Below, piece after piece: positions 39,272-50,402 of a DNA stretch of 58,035 nucleotides. Every line of letters begins with the position of its first letter. Position 1 is the stretch's first letter. The notes beneath the pieces were generated by a model, which saw nothing but the letters and a program-made list of their open reading frames with translations, was not told the DNA's origin and did no database searches. The DNA is from Mesostigma viride (taxonomy: Eukaryota > Streptophyta > Mesostigmatophyceae > Mesostigmatales > Mesostigmataceae), in contig RPFO01001465.1 in NCBI GenBank assembly GCA_009746045.1, forward strand, positions 1-58,035. Reading direction: 5' to 3'. A program made the translations under genes and the position numbers.

Positions 39272-40760
39272 CTATACCAATCCCCATTCACACCATCCTT
39301 GCCCTTGGTCCCAAACAAGGGAAACTGCTCCACCATGTGAGCCAATTCTGGCCAGTTCCTGCTGACCTGCAGCACCATGCACGACGCACGTCTCAGCAGC
39401 CCCTGCTGCCATCTGGGCAACATAACGCAGGCAGGTCCCTGGGTAGGAGAGAAGCACCACAGACTGGCTCTCAGGATCCATCACCCAAGTAGAGGACGTC
39501 TTGTGCCTGCTCACCCATGACCTGTACGCCCACCAGAACTGGAGAAAGGTCTTGACCACTGACCACTTAGCACCTATCAGAGGCACCAACACCCTCAATG
39601 GGGTCAGACGAACCTTGAGCTCCATGGTGTACTTAGGCAACCCTGGGCTGCAGAAAAGGTTGGATGTCTCCAAAGGGAAGCACCCCTAAGTTGACCGAGC
39701 TGGAGGAAGAAGGAGCCAAGTCAAAGTCCCCCTGCTGGACTGAAAACTCCAACAACTCCATGTAGGAGGCCTCACCCATACTCACTGGTTTGAACTGAGT
39801 GAAGGCTCCCTTCAAAGCCTCGGGCAAGGTTGTCAACATATCCTGCCCCTCTGCAGGTCTCATGTCAATCTCAGGTCCTGGGGTCAAGGCAAACATCCTG
39901 TGCAACAGGTGGGCCACAAAGGGAGAGCCAATCTCGTACAAGCTGGTGTGCAACTTAGACAAGACCTCCTCCACATAACCCTCAGGGCTCACTTCCCCCT
40001 CCTCCCTGTTAAGGGCAGCCAACGCCTTGGCCAACGTCTCACAGTGCTCACAGGGTCCCGTGCACTTCCTGTGATCCACATAGGCCACCACATTCTTGAC
40101 AGGTACCACGTGACGAGGAATCTGAATGATGGGAGTGCTGCTGGGGCTGAGAGCTATGTTAACACCACTCCCCATCTGGGGCTGGGACAAGGACAACCCC
40201 TGAAGAAGCTCCTGTAGCTTATCCTGCTTGGAGATCACAGCATGCAAGAGCTTGTTAATGGCATCCATCTGCTGACCCCTCCTAAGGTCACGCCTGACAA
40301 TAGTGTCAAACAGGGATTCCACATTACTCATGGGGTTGGAGGCCTCTGGATGCATACCCGTGACCCCTTCCTCCGTGGTGGCTCCCAGGGCCAGGTTGGT
40401 GTACAGGGACTCCTCCTCCATCTGGGACCACACCTCCATCTGAGACTTGCCGGCTGGAATGACCCTAGGCTGCTGGCTAGCAACCTTTATCCTCACACCA
40501 GGCCTACGACCCTCGATAGGCTCGCCACTCGTCGTGACGACCAAGGTTCGTGTGTGAAGACGCTCGTTGCCTCGTTCTAGTCCCTTGTCTGTTCTAGGCG
40601 GTTGACACGGCGTTACGTAGGCCGCTTGCACGAATGTTGGAGCGTTTTGCAGAAAAGACAAGTAAATGCACAACAAAATCCTCCATGTATCATGCAGCAT
40701 CCCTGGTGTGTAAAGCTCCTCATCTGTAACGGTCCTGTGGCTAGTAGAAGCCAGTAGCCA
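39272..40760 (-). pseudogene. chimeric 3' ORF in the gypsy element with an E2-type RT scrap
   Basis: At about 40620-40760 the strand encodes TDEELYTPGMLHDTWRILLC, nearly the same as E2 RT (ELYTPGMLHDTWRLLLC). It then runs into unrelated sequence to a stop at 39633, continuing after an indel to 39272. The unrelated part is about 470 residues with no known family. It has a CTGPCEHCETLAKALAAL cluster, a long helical region (VESLFDTIVRRDLRRGQQ, LHTSLYEIGSPFVAHLL) and a basic C-terminal segment. It sits where gypsy RNase H and integrase should be. It may be a recombined piece of another retroelement or an accessory ORF. Confidence 0.45.
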
Positions 40761-40964
40761 GCCAGCAGGTCTGCAAGGATGTAGAGTCGAGAGGGTACGC
40801 AGACAGGTTCTATATTAAGATGGCTAAGGCATGGACTCTTGGCTTTGTTGCTTCTGGGCATGAGTGGATAGTTGCCAACTGTGCAGAGCCTGTAGATGTC
40901 CTCCCTGAGGATCACCACCAAGCACAGGGGTGGATGTGAGCTTCTGCTTCAACAGGTCAAAGGC

Positions 40965-42789
40965 CTACTGGCACCTATCTGTCCACTCAAACTGAACATC
41001 CTTCTTGATCAACTCAAGCAAGGGGGTGGAGATGGCAGCCATGTCAGGGATAAAACGCCTGTACCACCCCACCATGCCCAGGAAGGACTTGACATCATGT
41101 GCAGACTGCAACACAGGCCACTCGAGGATGGCAGCAATCTTAGCATTGTCAGGTGTCATACCCAAGGAGCTCAACTTGTACCCTAGGAAACCCACTTCAT
41201 GCCCCCACTCCACCTTAGACCTCTTGACGGACAAGTGGTATTGCTGGATGACCTTCAGGACCTCCTCCACGTTCTCCAGATTACCCTTGAAAGTCCTTGA
41301 GTGCACCAGGATGTCGTCCATGTAGGCTACTACGCAGGTCCTGAACACAGGTCTTGCAGGATCACACAGATGGGCAATATCCTTGAACCTGGGATTCCTG
41401 AGATCAGGAGAGATCTGAGGCAGAGAGTTCCCTGTCAGATGGCCAAAGATAGCATTCACAAACATCTGCATGGTAGCTAGGCTGTTAGAGGCCCCCATGG
41501 GCATCACAGTCCACTGAAACTGGCCCCAGGGTGTGGAGAATGCAGTTTTTGGAATGTCCTCAGTGGCTATCCTGATCTGCCAGAAAGCGTGTCTGAGGTC
41601 AAACTTGGTGAAGTAAGATGCTCCAGCTGTCCTCTCTAGCAGTTCATTGAATCCGTGGCAAGGGATACTTGGACTTCACAGTGACCTTGTTCAGGCCTCT
41701 CAGATCAATACACAACCGCCATCCACCATCATGCTTGGGGACAAGCAAACACCCCGAACTGAAAGAACTATTGGCAGGAAGAATGAGTCCAGCTTCCAAC
41801 AATCCTGTCAAAATCACCTTCAGCTCTGCCATCTCAGCTGGCCCCATCCGGTACATGGGAACAAAGGGAGGCCTGGCACCATCCATAAGCTTGATGACAT
41901 GAGTGATTGGCCCTTCAGGAGGGTACTGTGGCATCTTGTCTTCAAAAATGGCAGCAAACCTGTCCAAAAGGGCCTCGTGCAGCTTCTGCTCCTCCTCCGT
42001 GACAGCTGGTACTGGGTTCACAGCATTCACCGTGTGGCCATGAGTCTCATCAGAGAGTGAGTTAGGAACCAGATGTAAGAGAAAGACGTGGTCCACTGGG
42101 TACGTAGCCAGATAAGACAGGGTGTGCTTGGCAGACCACACATGCTTAAGTAATGCAGCACGTTTCTCTTCCAGTGAAGGCACCTTGACGTCTTCCCTGG
42201 CACCTGCAACCCCTCTCCCATCATTGACAGCCTCATTAGTAGAACAGCACTCTGTGACTGGTCTTTCTCCCCCCTTAACCACGGTGGTGGCGTCCCACAC
42301 TGACCCATCCTGAAACTGCACCACCTTCTCAGACCACATGATGGCAGGATTAGCAGACTCCAACCATGGCATCCCCAGAATCACATCAGCAGCAGTGAGT
42401 GGAATGACGTCTGCTGTGACTGACAAGGTTTGACGTGAGCACACTTGAAAAAGCAGTTGCACGTAGCCAGGTGAGTTACTCTGCCTACCATCAGAATATT
42501 GGACCTTGACAGGCACAGGGTGGGGAAGCACTGGTAAATGCATCTCCTGCACCAAGGAAGTGGAAATGTAGTTACTTCCTGCACCAGAGTCAATCATGAA
42601 GAGACATAAAGGCTGAGCCAAAGGGACTGGCACGTTCAACAGCCTAGCCTGAAACTTCAAGAGTTGACTGGGAATAGGAGGGCCCAATGGGGTGGTAGAA
42701 TCAGAGGCAGACAAGTTGTTCACAGGACGGACATGCACAGCAGGCAAACCAGTTAACTCCACCGCTGGCCGTAGTCCCGGGGGCTCCAC
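40965..42789 (-). pseudogene. gypsy protease and reverse transcriptase
   Basis: Frame 41644-42789 (381 codons) has protease [13 protein letters not shown] (DSGA) with [10 protein letters not shown], then RT with [38 protein letters not shown] and IDLRGLNK. A one-base indel near 41655 moves it to the next frame (ELLERTAGASYFTKFDLRHA, FWQIRI), and 40965-41507 continues with MGASNSLATMQMFVNAIFG, an insertion GNSLPQISPDLRNPRF, the catalytic VAYMDDILVHS, LGYKLSSLGMTP and FLGMVGWYRRFIPDMA. It stops just as RNase H should begin. Catalytic residues are intact, but the frameshift and loss of RNase H make it defective. Confidence 0.88.
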
Positions 42790-45018
42790 TAGTTTTTTGG
42801 CAGCTCAGGAGGGTGGTCTGAAGACGAGCTCCCCGCTGAAGGCTGCACCTGCTGCTCCTCTATGCCGTCCTCCTCCCCTTCTCCCTCCTCCTCCTCTGCT
42901 AGAAGGTGCCACAGGGCGTTGACCATCCTACGCCTGTCTTGTCTGCTGAAGCCCTTGCCGGGCTGGAATGGTCCCCTGCCCGAAGCCTGGAAGTTGGGCC
43001 TAAGCCCCGGCTGTGCCCTGTGGTCGCTCTGGCTCACCCCAGGAGGGAAGATGGATGGTCTGGTGAACGGAAGCACCCCCTGGGGACCCTTGGTGTCGAC
43101 AGGAAACTGGTCTCGCTTGGGGCAATCCCGTGCAAAGTGCCCTAACTGGCCACATGTGAAGCAGGCTCCCTTAGACTGCTCCATGGCACTGAGCTCCTCC
43201 ATCACAGCGTTCAGCTGGTTCAGGGGCTTCTTAACAGCAGACGCGTGGTTGCCTGCGGTGGGCTCCCACTTGAGGGAAAAATTGGGTACACGGCACAGCG
43301 TAAGGGCATAAGACAGCACAGTATCCCACTTCCACTCGACATAGTCGAAAGGGGAGAAATGCTTGTCAATATCCACCCTGACTTGAGGGGAGAGCCCATG
43401 CAGAAACCGGTGAAGAGCTTCAGAATCAGAACAATGGGGGATTTTGGCCCTCAGGTTGGTAAACGTCTCCACGTATTGTGGTAGCGTCAGGCCTGACTGA
43501 GTACAGTTGGCCAACGCGTCCCGGTCCAGACGGAGCTGGTCCTGAGGAAGTAGAAAACGTCGAAATGAAAGCATGAGAGATGGCAAATCCTTGCAAGTAT
43601 TACCTGCTGTGGATCGTAAAAACTCATCAAACCTGTCGGCTGCACTGTCGCTCATTCGCTGTCGAACCATCTTCTTCTGGATGTCCAGGGAAAGTCGTTC
43701 TTCCGCTCGTTTGCCGTAGTTAGCAAAGTGGATAGCGAACACGTCCTGAAATCGAGTAGAGAAATGATCGAAACTGCGATGGGTTAGATTGGTGAGCGAC
43801 AGCTTATCTACGGATTCGATTTTTGGAAAAGGTGGGGCGGAACCTTGATGCGGTGGTATAGTGACGGTCACGGGGACGTCGCTGGCGGGCGTGGTGAAGG
43901 TGACAGTTAACGTAAAGGATTTACGTTAGATGGATAGAGATTGTTACGCTCTTTCCAACGGCACCTTGAACGCCTCATTTGGTTACGGGACGTAAAAGTT
44001 ATGACGTTTCCTAGGCTGTGCCGACAGTACCCGGCGCGCCAATGTGGGCGCGTACGGACACAGGATGTACAAGTGTCACTTTGATAGTCCGCAGGACGTT
44101 GACAGGACTTGTACAGGACTTGATAGTCAATTGATAGGTAGGCGTGCTGTAGCGCGCCAGGACCTATGAGACAATTGATGCTGAGTAATGTACGGATAGG
44201 TCCACAGGACTAGCCGTATGGACAATTGATAGATCTGCGCGCCAAAGGCGTGCCAGAGTCTGTGTAATCAATTGATTGACAGTTCAGCTGTGACAGTGCA
44301 GCTGAATACTTGGACGCGTCCCTAGCAAGCTATATGAGTGACTTGGTCACACCGGGACGCTAGTTCTTGCGTGCACGTTCTCTTGGCACTGCGACCCTGT
44401 CGCCTGTGCTGCGTGCAGTCTTGGAAGTGACGTGACTTACGTCTGTGTTTCCTTGTTATTAATAAAGGCAACTTCCTGCAAGAACCATGGCGGAATTCGT
44501 GGCATTCACTCTCATACAACTGTGACCGAGGTCGTCTGCGCTGGATCCTGCCTATCGCTATCCTGCGTCTCATTCCTCGTAGTAGCTGCGGTACTATAAG
44601 GTAAAACCCTTCTGTCACCCAACCGAGGAGCCTCTCTCCCCACTCCAGCAACCATGTCACGCATGGCCGCCTCCTCCTCCTCAATTCTCTGACGAAGTCT
44701 CCCCACATCCTGTTCCACCTCCTCCACCATCTTTCTATGCAGCGCTGCGTGTTGTTCATCTTGTTGTAATCTGATTTTAGCTGCTGAGAGGCGATCCGCT
44801 GCTAGTCTGGTCCCGTCTCGTCCTGGCGTGGTATTAATCGGAAAGAGGAATGATGATGATGCACTCGGCACAGGACTTGTTCGCGCGCTTGGAATCCTGG
44901 GCGACAGTGACCCTCCTCGACCCACGCCTGTCAGCGATGGCTCGCCTGGTTGGAGACCAGATGCAATGACGGAAAACTTGGGCCCTATAGACAACGAGGG
45001 CCGCCTCACTTCAGACAT
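42789..45018 (-). pseudogene. gypsy gag split by a solo LTR
   Basis: The N-terminal part (ATG at 45018, MSEVRRPSLS, to 44518) is Ser/Pro-rich then coiled-coil (LQQDEQHAALHRKMVEEVEQ). After the solo LTR the frame resumes at 43906 and runs to 42789: capsid (FDHFSTRFQDVFAIHFANYG, LTLPQYVETFTNLRAKIPHC, HRFLHGLSPQVRVDID), zinc knuckle CFTCGQLGHFARDC, and an acidic tail. Removing the insertion and one GTCAC copy joins the two halves in frame, so gag was intact when the LTR arrived. The stop overlaps the start of the protease frame. Confidence 0.88.
43907..44517 (+). repeat. solo LTR of the E2 family inside gypsy gag
   Basis: About 610 bp, inverted relative to the E2 copies (reads AGTTAACGTAAAGG... 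to ...CATACAACT), flanked by GTCAC on both sides (43902-43906 and 44518-44522). A solo LTR arises when an integrated element recombines between its LTRs. More diverged from the E2 LTRs than those are from each other. Confidence 0.9.
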
Positions 45019-45384
45019 AGAAGTACGATTGAAATCAAGTTGACGCCGTGGAGTATGCGTAGTTGTCTCAGCACCTTCCCTAGCAATTGGTTCAAGAGAT
45101 GATGACGGATCGCTTGCACCTTGATCAGTAGGGGTAAAGGTGATTGTGTCTTCGAACTACTCATACTACCACATGAAGTCGCGATCGTCTGCCGCCTACT
45201 CGTAGAGACAACGGTTACGGCTGACTTCCAGTGTTAAAGAGCAAGACAGTCACATAAGGATGTGTCTCTCTCTGTATCACCGTAAGTTTTCCGCAACTCC
45301 ATGAATCTTCTCAGATGACAGACATCTTTTCAACATTGTACTACCCGGAAGGTTACAACTCAAGAGAAACACCGAAGTAGAGAT
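45019..45384 (-). other. gypsy leader between primer site and gag ATG
   Basis: The gag frame is open without ATG back to about 45155; otherwise no gene or motif. Confidence 0.5.
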
Positions 45385-45396
45385 CCTCCGATACCA
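45385..45396 (-). other. gypsy primer binding site
   Basis: TGGTATCGGAGG on the coding strand, one base after the 5' LTR. It closely resembles the TGGTATCAGAG site complementary to initiator-Met tRNA. Confidence 0.8.
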
Positions 45397-45397
45397 A

Positions 45398-46114
45398 TGT
45401 AACGACTAAAAATGATCATCTGCATCATCCATAGTCCAAATATGAAAGATCTTTTCCCTGGGTTGCTTTCTTGAGTTACAGATCTTCAAGTATCCGAGCA
45501 ACGTTGAGATGGAAATTCCACAGCACGTGATTTAGGGAATCACAACCCCTTGTAGACACAAAGACAAGCTCGTGTATAGACGACCTCTGTGGAACTAAAG
45601 GACGTCTATAGCCAAGGGGCTCTTAGGAATGGACAACAAAGACAAGCTTTATTATACCATGATGAATCAAAACCAACGTAGCAACATTATGGCGACCCCA
45701 CGTCCTTGATATCGACGTGCTTGTCGAACTTGCTTCAACCTTAGCCTGAAGAGAACCAATCAGAATCATGGAATTCTATACAAGATCTTCGTATCCATCC
45801 TAGTCACACAAAACAGAACAACACCACAAACAGCCTGGCAGAAACTGTACATGAGATCGTGAATCTGTCGTAAGCACTGAAGTCCCAAAGGAGCATTTAA
45901 GACTCAATAGTACCGACCAACAAACTATAACCCCATGTGGATCAGGCCACGACCAATGAGGGCTCCTACCAGTCGGTTGACAAAGTATTAGCTCCAAGTA
46001 CCGTCGTCTTAGAAACCTCCTAACTTTCTCAAGACTGATCCAAAAGTCCTCGAATAAAAGCCAAACATTCACAAAACAAAGGATGTAACAACAAAGTCAT
46101 TTTTGCTTGTTACA
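45398..46114 (-). repeat. gypsy element 5' LTR
   Basis: 717 bp, the same length as the partner; only scattered substitutions were noted. Short internal ORFs here are repeated in both LTRs and are not genes. Confidence 0.95.
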
Positions 46115-46119
46115 CCTAG

Positions 46120-47096
46120 TTTCTGCCAGTTTTCCACTTATTTCTACCGACCTCTGCCAAGCCTCTCTAACACCACCATCCTACTCGACGTTGCTTGCAT
46201 GTCAGCCATAGCAGGTTCGCAGTTGTGCAGTATTTAGGTGCTGTATACGTCGTCAGGCCATGCATATATCGTGAGGATTGGATATTGATGGTTTATACTG
46301 CGTTGATTGTGCAAGAAGATCAGCTAGCTGCCCATAATCATGGTGTATAATCATGTGTTGTTAGCATCTTGCCACCGTTTGCTAGCATGCATTCCAGCGT
46401 CATCTTTGCCTGCATGTAAGCTCATGGATCACTCAACCTATCCAAGCCTTGCATTACACGTGCCTCTTTCTTTCAGTATTGCACACGTTATGGAATGAAA
46501 ACCCAGCACCTCCCTTCCCACGAGGCATGTGCTCAACACGTTGTGAGAGTGGATGATGCTTTGGCTATGGCTGCCTGATTCAGTCATATTATGTCATCCA
46601 GTCATGATGTTTGATGCATGTTTGATGCGGTATAACTTCTACAACACCTATTTTCAACGTTTTGACCCTCCTAGCTCATTAAAGCCCCGTTTATGGGGCT
46701 CGTGTCGTTGCGTCATGTTGTGAAGGGCTCTCATTTTTCCCACTGCGTTGTACTGCGTTGTAATTGTGATTAATTAATTAATTAATTAATAGACACGTGA
46801 CTGCGTCACGTGAGCATAATAAGTCCTCAGTGGGAGGGGAACTAATTGTGATGCTAATGAAAAATAGCTCCAGTGGCCCAATGGGCCTGAGTTTTGTTTC
46901 ACAGAGCCTGCATATGTTGCCCATAGCTCGTGCAAGAAGCCATATTTTTTTCATGAACCATTTGTGCATAAGCACATGACTTGTGACCTAGGGTCAAGAA
47001 ATCGCGGTCATGGTCAGACCCCCCTGTATTCAAACCAGTGTATCTCTCTAATGAATTAGCATTTTGTAGGTCTGAGTATGTAGCTCAAAAAATCCT
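46120..47096. other. non-coding, with E-box repeat and TTAA microsatellite
   Basis: 46768-46790 is an ATTA/TTAA microsatellite leading into the repeat at 46781-46842 shared with 28091-28150. AAAGCCCCGTTTATGGGGCT at about 46681 is a small hairpin. No supported genes. Confidence 0.6.
46781..46842 (+). repeat. E-box palindrome repeat, direct copy
   Basis: Contains CACGTGACTGCGTCACGTG, an 8-bp inverted pair with two CACGTG boxes, then AGTCCTCAGTGGGAGGGGAA. Inverted copy at 28091-28150. Confidence 0.85.
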
Positions 47097-47773
47097 TTGA
47101 TCTATGGGCTTTCAGGAAATTATACCCACACTCCGCCTCTTAGACCCACACTCCGCCTCTTAGACGATGCCGAGGTCAACTACCCTCCTTCAGGCCGCTT
47201 CAAGCTGCTCGGCAGTTGGCTTCCCGACTGCGAGGACGACATGACGACACGGATCGGCATGGCGTGGGCGCACCTCCATGACCACCGCCGCTGGTGGAGC
47301 AACCCCGCCCTACCCCGGATCGTAAAGCGTGACCTCTTCAAGGTCGTCATTCTGACGATCCTGACCTACGGCGTCGAGACGTGGACACTGACGCAGGAGC
47401 TGGAGCAACGACTCGACGGCGCCGTCACCAAGATGCTGTGCAAGGCATCCCCTTTGGTTTGCACATTAGTAATGAGGATTTGTACGCTGATTCGCCCTAT
47501 GTTTCCCACATTATTAGGCACAGGCGCCTGGGCCTAGCCGGGCACCTGGCCCGCACAGATCAGGTAGATACATCAGATAGACTAGCTGGCACCAAGCCCG
47601 CCCAGCCTGGGCGATATGTCCTCACCTGGCGTGCCACCGGCCGCGCGCGGCAGGGCCGCCACCCGTGGACTTTTCGTGATAGACTCGGCATGGACATGTG
47701 CTACACTAGACGTGACGTGCTCACACCCGGGCAGCCTCCTGGTTTGTCTGTAATATGGAGGCAGATCTGTTAA
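47097..47773 (+). pseudogene. LINE ORF2 C-terminal fragment (RT thumb and tail)
   Basis: Residues FKLLGSWLPDCEDDMTTRIG, AWAHLHDHRRWWSNPALPR, LTILTYGVETWTLT and LDGAVTKML match the region after the catalytic core of LINE reverse transcriptases (FKYLGS, ILTYGAETW, LDG..T.ML). Near 47440 an indel moves the frame to HISNEDLYADSPYVSHIIRH and RRLGLAGHLAR, the usual C-terminal motif. It ends at a stop followed by a TTAATTAA microsatellite. The endonuclease and RT core are missing (5' truncation). Confidence 0.75.
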
Positions 47774-47797
47774 TTAATTAATTAATGGAGGCAGATG

Positions 47798-48361
47798 TGT
47801 TACGTCCTGAACTTCTACCGCCACCTCTACCTCTAATGGGCCTGATGCTACCTAAATTGGTCAGGCCTCCTCTACTCAAACCCCTAGCGAAAGACGAACG
47901 AGACGGAGCTGATCTCAATGCATTAACGTATGTGTTACTGTAATACGCCATACAACCATTTACCCAAACCCGTTTATTCCAGGAATAGAGGAAGGAAACA
48001 CACTACACTGCCGTGACCCAAGCCTATATGTGTTAATTCATTTAACACACGCCGAGTGAACACACGAGGGGTAGAACGTGCATAAATGGTCACCAACGGT
48101 CCAACACGCTCGGGCCGACATGGCCCTCGCCTACAGATGCACCGGCACAGACACAGATGCACGCTGGTCCACTACATTCTACCAAAGGATAAGGACCACT
48201 AGTAAAGTACGCGGCGCGGCGCCCAAAGGCACCCAATGTACCACAGTACTGTTACGAGGACAATAGTGTCCCAGTAGGAACTACACGTAAACCTAGGGAC
48301 AACCGAAGCAAGGGACCTAATTTACGTCCGTAACTACAACGAATTGTTACGCGACGTAACA
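47798..48361 (-). repeat. LTR 1 of the single-ORF element
   Basis: 564 bp, 7-bp terminal inversion TGTTACG/CGTAACA; about 90% similar to 49469-50031 by eye. Polypurine tract GTGGGGGGGAGG abuts it at 48362-48377. Confidence 0.8.
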
Positions 48362-48731
48362 CCTCCCCCCCACAAAGGTAGGGAGCCCTCTCCCTACGCA
48401 CAGGGAGGAAAACAAGGGGTAGAAAACCTAATGCACCCAGCACACACCAACACAATCGCCAGGCCATCCAAGATACAAAGCACCAACGTATTAACTCGGT
48501 CTCCACCACCACGTCGGGAGGTGTAGGGTTAGCCAGCACCAAGCCTGGTGGTAGGTTCCCCTAACTGCCTGGAACAGAGTCCTTGCCGGGGGGAAACGGC
48601 ACTGGGCAGGACACACAGAGTAAACACATCAGTACCAAGGACCAAGAACGACCAGTCAACTGGCCAGAACGTGAGGGCGACTCTATATACCGGAGGGACA
48701 ACACCCTCAGGTCGGGCCTAAGGCCCTCTAT

Positions 48732-49467
48732 CTAGTTGCCATCCGTCTGGTAAGTGCCACGGGAGGCCAGCAGGACATCCAGGTACGCCTGGTAGTGAGC
48801 CACATCCTCGGCATTGTCGTGCCTATCTACGGTGAGGAAAACATCGGCCCACACGCCATCAGGAAAAAGACCCAGAAAGGCCCAGTAATACCTATGCTGC
48901 GTAAGAACGACCTGGCCACGGGCCCAGTCCAGGAAACCACACGCAAAGAGGCGTAGGAAAGGCTCTACCGCGATCAAGCAGAGAGCCCGCAGGAGCAGGC
49001 GATGGTACCGGATCCGAGGGCGCAAACCCGTCGGGAAAAACAGATCTACCAGGGGCTCCACGTTAGACGGCCACATCCGGATGTGCCGAACCTCACGGGA
49101 GCGCCACCGACGGGCACACTGTCGCGACCCGAACGTCTCAAGGTAGTCGCTAGCCCGGGGAGGAGGATGGCCACGGGAGTCCAGACCCTGGCCCGGGATG
49201 GGCGCTGGACGACGGGCATCCCACTCTAGGATGGGCTGGAGGACCGTGCTGTACGTAACACCCGGCACCGCAGGAAACTCTACCGTAAGGGCATCTGAGG
49301 CCATAATGCCCAGAGGCGGAGGGTAAGCCCACTGGAACCCGCCGTAGGTGTCCAAGTCATTGTGACGCCTAGCCCAGCGATACAGGACGCGCCGAACCAG
49401 GATCTCACCCTGGAACACCGGATCAGCTAAAATAACCATATCGAAAGGAGGCCGATCAGTCTCAACG
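48732..49467 (-). pseudogene. single-ORF element protein, truncated copy 1
   Basis: Encodes from VETDRPPFDMVILADPV to a stop at 48732 and lacks the N-terminal third because LTR 2 joins directly at TCTCAAC (49467). The frame is open through LTR 2 to 49832, but that extension is LTR sequence. It is almost identical in protein to copy 2 (differences such as V/A, T/M, M/L, N/H), although the surrounding LTRs differ by around 10%. Confidence 0.6.
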
Positions 49468-49468
49468 G

Positions 49469-50031
49469 TGTTACGCCTCGGGTATCTACCACTACCTCTA
49501 CCTCTACCTGGCCTGATGCTACCTAAACTAGTCAAGCCACCTCTAGTTAAACCCCTAGCGAAAGACGAACGAGACGATCCAGATCTCAATGCATTAACGC
49601 AAGTGTTGCTATAATACGCCATAAGCCATTTACACAACCCGTTTACTCCAGGAATAGAGGAAGGAAACACAACTACACTGCCGTGACCCAAGCCTATATG
49701 TGTTAATTCATTTAACACACGCCGAGTGAAGACACGAGGGGTAGAACGTGCATAAATGGTCACCAACGGTCCAACACGCTCGGGCCGACATGGCCCTCGC
49801 CTACAGATGCACCGGCACAGATACAGATGCACGCTGGTCCACTACATTCTACCAAAGGATAAGGACCACTAGTAAAGTACGCGGCGCGGCGCCCAAAGGC
49901 ACCCAATGTACCACAGTACTGTTACGAGGACAATAGTGTCCCGGTAGGAGCTACACGTAAACCTAGGGACAACCGAGGCAAAAGACCTAATTTACGTCCG
50001 TAACTACAACGAATTGTTACGCGACGTAACA
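49469..50031 (-). repeat. LTR 2 of the single-ORF element
   Basis: 563 bp. It serves as 3' LTR of the longer copy and 5' LTR of the truncated one. Polypurine tract at 50032-50048. Confidence 0.8.
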
Positions 50032-50402
50032 CCTCCCCCCCCACAAAGGTAGGGAGCCCTCTCCCTACGCACAGGGAGGAAAACAAGGGGTAGGAAACCT
50101 AATGCACCCAGCACACACCAACACAGTCGGCAGACCATCCAAGATACAAGGCACCAACGTATTAACTCGGTCTCCACCACCACGCCGGGAGGTGTAGGGT
50201 TAGCCAGCACCAAGCCTGGTGGTAGGTTCCCCTAACTGCCTGGAACAAAGTCCTTGCCGGGGGGAAACGGCACTGGGCAGGACACACAGAGTAAACAAAT
50301 CAGTACCAAGGACCAAGAACGACCAGTCAACTGGCCAGAACGTGAGGGCGACTCTATATACCGGAGGGACAACACCCTCAGGTTGGGCCTAAGGCCCTCT
50401 AT

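Larger units (their letters stand above)
29645..46114 (-). mobile_element. gypsy LTR retrotransposon with nested insertions
   Basis: Two 717-bp LTRs (29645-30361 and 45398-46114), TGTAAC...GTTACA, are flanked by CCTAG on both outer sides (29640-29644, 46115-46119). The element is minus-strand: 5' LTR at right, primer site, gag, protease, RT, an unrelated or recombined 3' ORF, polypurine tract, 3' LTR. E3 and a solo E2-family LTR inserted later. Without them it is about 7.4 kb. RNase H and integrase are missing, so it is defective. Confidence 0.92.

Noticed and set aside
46681-46700. Hairpin AAAGCCCCGTTTATGGGGCT as a terminator or structured RNA
   Set aside because: Short isolated stem with no adjacent gene or T-run; likely chance.
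49469-49832. N-terminal extension of the 366-codon frame 48732-49832
   Set aside because: This part is LTR 2 sequence reading through a truncation junction; the equivalent region in the other copy is not coding.
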